From an uncultured Phascolarctobacterium sp. (GTDB lineage Bacteria; Bacillota; Negativicutes; Acidaminococcales; Acidaminococcaceae), in assembly GCA_937901335.1 (NCBI GenBank), contig CALCHC010000095.1:1-16916 (forward strand): a stretch of DNA of 16,916 bases. The letters are read 5' to 3'. Positions 13,003-16,916 of the stretch are shown piece by piece (within the stretch, counting starts at the first letter, position 1; every line of letters begins with the position of its first letter). The notes under the pieces are model-generated. The model was not told where the DNA came from, ran no database searches, and saw only the letters and a list, made by a program, of their open reading frames with translations. The position numbers and the translations under genes are program-made.

Positions 13003-14331
13003 TTATTCATCTTCATTTTTACCGCGGATAATCATTTTGATGGGAGTACCTTCAAAGCCGAAAGCTTCACGCAGTTTGTTTTCCAAATAACGTTGGTAAG
13101 AGAAGTGCATGATTTCCGGATCGTTAACGAAAATAACGAATGTGGGCGGTTTAATTTTAACTTGAGTAGCATACAAAATTTTAAGACGTTTGCCGTGTTC
13201 AGTGGGAGTGGGATTGATTGCCACAGCATCTTCAATAACTTGGTTGAGTACGCTAGTAGAGATACGCATTGCATTTTGTTCTGCAGCGTAAGCAATAACT
13301 TCCGGCAAACGGTGAATACGTTGTTTGGTCATTGCAGAAACATATACTACAGGAGCATATTGCAAGAACACCAATTCTTTACGCAACATTTCGGTATAGC
13401 GCAAAGTGGAAGTGTTGTCTTTTTCGTACAAGTCCCATTTATTTACAACAAGGATAACGCCTTTACCTGCTTCGTGAGCATAACCAACAATCTTTTTATC
13501 TTGTTCAGTTACGCCTTCAACTGCGTCAAATACCATCAGAACAACGTCGCAACGATCTACTGCACGCAAAGAACGCATAATGCTGTATTTTTCGATAGGT
13601 TCATCAATTTTAGATTTACGGCGCATACCTGCAGTATCGATGAACAAGTAGCGTTGACCATCTCTGGTAACGGGAGTATCGATAGCGTCACGGGTAGTAC
13701 CTGCTACGTTACTAACGATGGAACGTTCTTCACCAACAAGCGCATTGAAGATAGAAGATTTACCAACGTTAGGACGACCAATCAAAGCAACTTTGATTTC
13801 GTCTTCGTCTTCAGGTTCACCAAAGGTGTTTTTATCGCCAAATTTAGCAACAATTGCATCCAGCAAATCGCCCAAACCTAAATGGTTAGCTGCGGATACC
13901 GGATACGGTTCACCGATACCAAGGTTATAGAACTCATAAACGTTCATTTCTTGTTTCGGGGAATCCGCTTTGTTAATTGCCAATACGATGGGCTTTTTAG
14001 ATTGACGCAAAATTTTAGCAACATCTGCGTCTTCAGTACTAATACCTGCACGAGCATCGCACACGAACAGAATTACGTCTGCTTCGCGGATTGCGATTTG
14101 AGCTTGTTGACGAATGGACACAGCAATAGCATCAGCATTCATGATTTCAATACCACCGGTATCAACCATCATGAATTCATGGTCAAGCCATTCAGCGGTT
14201 GCATATAATCTATCGCGAGTTACACCAGGAGTATCTTCAACGATGGAAATTCTGCTATTTGCAAAAATATTAAATAATGTAGATTTACCTACATTAGGTC
14301 TGCCAACGATGGCAACTATCGGTTTAGCCAT
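13003..14331 (-). CDS. der: Ribosome biogenesis GTPase Der (EngA)
   Basis: Double GTPase needed for maturation of the large ribosomal subunit. The 442 residues carry two full G domains. The first has GRPNVGKS at 10-17, DTPGVTRDR at 33-41, DTGG at 57-60 and NKAD at 120-123. The second has GRPNVGKSS at 185-193, GTTRDAIDTP at 211-220, DTAG at 232-235 and NKWD at 297-300. A KH-like domain from about 355 closes the protein. GGAGAG lies just upstream of the ATG. It follows the cobalamin adenosyltransferase by 18 nt and precedes plsY by 12 nt. Confidence 0.97.
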   Translation of the reverse strand: MAKPIVAIVGRPNVGKSTLFNIFANSRISIVEDTPGVTRDRLYATAEWLDHEFMMVDTGGIEIMNADAIAVSIRQQAQIAIREADVILFVCDARAGISTEDADVAKILRQSKKPIVLAINKADSPKQEMNVYEFYNLGIGEPYPVSAANHLGLGDLLDAIVAKFGDKNTFGEPEDEDEIKVALIGRPNVGKSSIFNALVGEERSIVSNVAGTTRDAIDTPVTRDGQRYLFIDTAGMRRKSKIDEPIEKYSIMRSLRAVDRCDVVLMVFDAVEGVTEQDKKIVGYAHEAGKGVILVVNKWDLYEKDNTSTLRYTEMLRKELVFLQYAPVVYVSAMTKQRIHRLPEVIAYAAEQNAMRISTSVLNQVIEDAVAINPTPTEHGKRLKILYATQVKIKPPTFVIFVNDPEIMHFSYQRYLENKLREAFGFEGTPIKMIIRGKNEDE

Positions 14332-14349
14332 ACTACTCTCTCCTTACTT

Positions 14350-14859
14350 TTAGTGGTCAATACCATTACGAGAAGTTACGCTCTTAGAAAAATAGTGCTT
14401 AACTTCTTTCATATCGGTCACTAAATCTGCTATATTCATAATTTCCAGCGGAGCACCACGCCCCGTCATAATAATTTCTACATCATTTTTATGTTGTGCT
14501 AAAAATTCTACAACTTCTTCAGTAGGCAACATCTTAGTAGCTAAAACAATGTTCAGCTCATCTAAGATGAAGATATCTGCCTCGCGAGCAGCAATAGCTT
14601 GCTTCGCCTGCTCCCAACCGTCTCGAACCATTTGCAAATCAATAGGGTCAGGATCGTAGAAGTTTACGAATTCATCGCGGCCAACTTGTTTCAGCACAAA
14701 ACCGGGCAACAAGCTTGCGGCACGTGCTTCACCATAATTGGGGTCATCCTTCAAAAAAGAGAACATGGTAGTTTTCAGGTCATAACCTGCACCGCGAAAG
14801 GCAACGCCTAAAGCAGCAGTGGTCTTCCCCTTACCTGTTCCGGTATAAACTTGCAGCAT
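14350..14859 (-). CDS. cobO: Cob(I)alamin adenosyltransferase, CobO/BtuR type
   Basis: Transfers the adenosyl group of ATP to cob(I)alamin (or cob(I)yrinate diamide), producing the coenzyme form of B12. The 169-residue P-loop protein has the distinctive GTGKGKTTAA loop at 7-16, DELNIVLA at about 110-117, TGRGAP and the C-terminal VKHYF..... GIDH stretch. It is shorter than enterobacterial BtuR (about 196), lacking the 20 or so N-terminal residues that cap the active site there; short forms are common in Firmicutes. A strong site AAGGAGGG lies 6 nt before the ATG inside the end of the DUF512 gene, with only 2 nt between the genes. A need for adenosylcobalamin would fit methylmalonyl-CoA mutase chemistry, but no such gene is in view. 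Confidence 0.9.
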   Translation of the reverse strand: MLQVYTGTGKGKTTAALGVAFRGAGYDLKTTMFSFLKDDPNYGEARAASLLPGFVLKQVGRDEFVNFYDPDPIDLQMVRDGWEQAKQAIAAREADIFILDELNIVLATKMLPTEEVVEFLAQHKNDVEIIMTGRGAPLEIMNIADLVTDMKEVKHYFSKSVTSRNGIDH

Positions 14860-14861
14860 AA

Positions 14862-16157
14862 TCAGCCCTCCTTCGGAACTGTCAACAAATGCAACAAATC
14901 TTTCGCGCCAACGGCAACTTCAACAGTACCTTGGTGCTTAGCTTTAAATTCATCAAAGGACATATCGTCAAGGAACAAGTTATCCTTGTTTAATACAACG
15001 GCAGGCAAAATAACGCGCGCATCTTCAGGTACAGCGTTCAAAATATCGCCGCCAACCAAAAGACCGGTAACATTTACTTTACCACCGAAGAATTCATTTT
15101 TAACTGCAACTAATTGATGAGCTGCATTATATTTTTCATTGAAAGCATCCAAAACGGGCTTCAATACTTTATAAGCGCTTTCGCCTACAGGAATAACTGC
15201 AGGACGAGCAGCTTGTGCTTGGCTCAAAACTTTCAAGGTTGCTTCCCATTCAATTAAGAAGCTACTGGTCAAACCAATACCATTTTCAAGTTGCGGGAAA
15301 CCATCGTACCAGCTTTCAGGAGGAAGTTCTTTTTCTGCAAGCAGATAGAATTCATCGCCCAAATATACGAAGCTTTTACCGGTTTCCTTACGGCAACGTT
15401 CTTGCCAAGGAGTAACCATATCCACGATGGCAGCAGCTTCCTCTTTAGTAAAGGTACGCAAAGGATGCAAGTGTTCGCGATTCTTGGTCAAGCCAACAGG
15501 CACAATTGCCATAGTCAACACGCCGGGATGAAGAGCATACAAATCCTCAAAGGACTTAGCCAAAACTTCACCGTCGTTGTAAGTAGGACAGCAAACAATT
15601 TGAGTATGTACTTGGATGCCTGCATCAAGCAAGCGTTGTAATTTATCCATCAATTCACCGGCAAAACGGTTATTCATCATTTTGCAACGAACTTCCGGAG
15701 TAGTTGCATGTACGGAAACGTACAAAGGTGACATATGAGTATTGATGATTCTTTGGAAATCTTCTTCCTTCATATTAGTAAGGGTAATGAAGTTACCATA
15801 CAAGAAGGAAAGTCTGTAATCATCATCACGCACATAAAGACCGGGGCGCATTCCCGGAATCATTTGGTCAACAAAGCAAAAGATGCAATTGTTGTAGCAG
15901 GTACTTACTTTATCAAAAACAGCAGACTCGAACTCAATTCCCAAGTCCTCGTCGGGATGCTTGGCAATGGTTACAAGGCGTTTTTCACCTGCAGCATTTT
16001 CAATTTCCAGCTCTACTTCATAATCAGAAGCGTAGAAGCTGAGTTCAATGATATCTTTAACTTGGGCACCACAAACACTAAGCAGCTTTTCGCCCGGTTT
16101 AATGCCTGCGTTTTCAGCTAAACTATGTTTGCGTACACCGCTAATATTGCCTAACAT
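14862..16157 (-). CDS. PDZ/radical-SAM-like/DUF512 protein
   Basis: A 431-residue protein of a widespread but uncharacterised family (DUF512, TIGR03279-like). An N-terminal PDZ-like segment (about 1-70, with SLAENAGIKPGEKLLSVCG) is followed by an iron-sulfur motif C87-x3-C91-x2-C94 (CYNNCIFCF), the radical-SAM cysteine pattern. A TIM-barrel-like middle contains YVSVHATTPEVR, and the DUF512 region follows from about 240 with YLGDEFYLLAE and a late VGGDIL. No substrate is known to me. The ATG has AGAGGAG upstream. It leads the operon with cobO, der and plsY; DUF512 genes lie near der in many Firmicutes. Cytosolic and oxygen-sensitive behaviour are inferred from the cluster motif. Family assignment is sure, function unknown. 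Confidence 0.9.
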   Translation of the reverse strand: MLGNISGVRKHSLAENAGIKPGEKLLSVCGAQVKDIIELSFYASDYEVELEIENAAGEKRLVTIAKHPDEDLGIEFESAVFDKVSTCYNNCIFCFVDQMIPGMRPGLYVRDDDYRLSFLYGNFITLTNMKEEDFQRIINTHMSPLYVSVHATTPEVRCKMMNNRFAGELMDKLQRLLDAGIQVHTQIVCCPTYNDGEVLAKSFEDLYALHPGVLTMAIVPVGLTKNREHLHPLRTFTKEEAAAIVDMVTPWQERCRKETGKSFVYLGDEFYLLAEKELPPESWYDGFPQLENGIGLTSSFLIEWEATLKVLSQAQAARPAVIPVGESAYKVLKPVLDAFNEKYNAAHQLVAVKNEFFGGKVNVTGLLVGGDILNAVPEDARVILPAVVLNKDNLFLDDMSFDEFKAKHQGTVEVAVGAKDLLHLLTVPKEG

Positions 16158-16194
16158 TACTGTCTCCTCTTAAATGAACATTATAAATCAGTTA

Positions 16195-16224
16195 ATTATA
16201 TCACACCAAATAAGAAATCGGCAA
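16195..16224 (-). promoter_or_regulatory. Promoter of the DUF512-cobO-der-plsY operon
   Basis: The -10 is TATAAT (16195-16200) with an extended TGA before it. After an 18-nt spacer the -35 is TTGCCG (16219-16224), which lies inside the stem of the upstream terminator. A second TATAAT (16180-16185) with a weak -35 TTGGTG could be an alternative start. Confidence 0.65.
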
Positions 16225-16240
16225 GCAAGGCTTACCGATT
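16206..16240 (-). terminator. Intrinsic terminator after the pilT-like gene
   Basis: AATCGGTAAGC with GCTTGCCGATT form an 11-bp stem (one G-U) around a CTT loop, followed by a moderately T-rich tail TCTTATTTGG. It starts 15 nt after the stop. Confidence 0.75.
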
Positions 16241-16255
16241 CCAAAATTTACAGTA

Positions 16256-16916
16256 TTAAATTAAACCTTTTTCCTGCAGCATTTTACGATGTTCTTCTTT
16301 CGTAAGCATGCCTTGCTGTTTGCCTGTAATAAGGTAAGAAGCTATCTGATGCGTTCTACCTTCACGAATTAAACTGCGCAGTGCGGGCGTAGCAATGAGC
16401 ACTTCAAAGTTCGCGACTCTTCCCTTTCCTCCAACTTTAGGAAGAAGCTCCTGGCACACGATGGCTTGCAGTACTTCCGCCAGTTGACTGCGAATAAGCT
16501 GCCTACCTTCGTCGAAGCTGTCTAAAATTCTATTGACCGCTCCCGTACTGTCATTGGTGTGTAGCGTTGCAAATACTAAGTGCCCGGTTTCGGCGGCAGT
16601 AAGTGCGGCGGCGATGGTTTCCTTATCTCGCAGCTCTCCTACTAAAATTACATCCGGGTCTTGGCGTAAAACGCTACGCAATCCTATTGCAAAAGAAGCA
16701 GTGTCCCTACCTACTTCCCTTTGGTGAATTAAGGACTTTTTACTAACATATCTATATTCTATTGGGTCTTCTAAAGTGACGATATGTAATTTACGCTCGC
16801 GGTTTATTTTTTCAATGAGCGCTGCCAATGTAGTACTCTTACCTGAACCTGTAGAACCGCACACTAAAACGAGACCTTGTTTTAAATTTGCCAAGGCTTG
16901 TACCGTTTCTGGAAGG
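16256..16916 (-). CDS. pilT: PilT-type twitching motility ATPase, C-terminal part
   Basis: The 3' part (about 220 residues) of a GspE/PilT-superfamily hexameric ATPase that powers retraction of type IV pili, used in twitching or DNA uptake. Visible in order are Walker A GSTGSGKST, the Asp box TLEDPIEYRY, the Walker B region VGELRDKETIAAALTAAETGH, the His box FATLHTND and, near the C-terminus, FEVLIATPALRSLIREGRTHQI. The ALRSLIREG stretch corresponds to the AIRNLIREG motif that marks retraction (PilT) rather than extension ATPases. The gene enters from the right edge; the frame is open to 16916, and the upstream residues LPETVQALANL continue it, so no start is in view. It ends 15 nt before a terminator. 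PilT versus PilU cannot be settled without the N-terminal half. Confidence 0.9.
   Translation of the reverse strand, partial: LPETVQALANLKQGLVLVCGSTGSGKSTTLAALIEKINRERKLHIVTLEDPIEYRYVSKKSLIHQREVGRDTASFAIGLRSVLRQDPDVILVGELRDKETIAAALTAAETGHLVFATLHTNDSTGAVNRILDSFDEGRQLIRSQLAEVLQAIVCQELLPKVGGKGRVANFEVLIATPALRSLIREGRTHQIASYLITGKQQGMLTKEEHRKMLQEKGLI

Noticed and set aside
13093..13881. Plus-strand open frame (262 residues) opposite der
   Set aside because: Shadow of der; no independent start signal or domain.

Overview
The window reads as bacterial chromosome, moderately AT-rich by eye, with every recognised gene on the minus strand. It shows no mobile element, CRISPR array or phage gene. The mix points to a diderm Firmicute (Negativicutes; an Acidaminococcaceae or Phascolarctobacterium-like anaerobe is my guess). 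Firmicute traits are a PheB-type ACT protein, PlsY, and the DUF512 protein close to Der. Gram-negative-style traits are a PssA/Psd pathway to phosphatidylethanolamine and a PilT-type ATPase. The organism is inferred, not proven.

Read in the direction of transcription (high to low coordinates), the layout is as follows. (1) The 3' part of a pilT-like ATPase gene (16256-16916) ends in an intrinsic terminator. (2) A promoter overlapping that terminator drives a tight operon: a PDZ/radical-SAM/DUF512 protein, a cobalamin adenosyltransferase, the ribosome-assembly GTPase der and the acyltransferase plsY. A strong terminator closes it. (3) A promoter at 12220-12248 drives a pheB-like ACT regulator, hom and thrB (homoserine and threonine branch). 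(4) tRNA-Pro(GGG) follows with its own perfect-consensus promoter and a strong terminator. (5) Next come a small zinc-ribbon protein of unknown role, prfC, a DcuS/CitA-type sensor kinase, its response regulator and a TagA/WecG-family glycosyltransferase, all closely spaced or overlapping. (6) A promoter overlaid by a 36-bp near-perfect palindrome drives psd and pssA, which end in a terminator. (7) An extended -10 promoter drives mtnP, mtnA and ahcY. This operon salvages the by-products of S-adenosylmethionine (SAM) use, and ahcY runs off the left edge.

Most genes are ordinary housekeeping genes. The points most worth a second look are: the MtnP active site, which carries Asn/Ala where adenine-specific enzymes carry Asp/Asp and so suggests a deaminated (inosine-type) salvage route with the archaeal-looking AhcY; the long palindrome on the psd-pssA promoter; a His in place of the usual catalytic Asp in Psd; the PDZ/radical-SAM/DUF512 gene next to cobalamin adenosylation; and the uncharacterised zinc-ribbon gene coupled to prfC. 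I found no clearly new multi-gene defence or mobile system.
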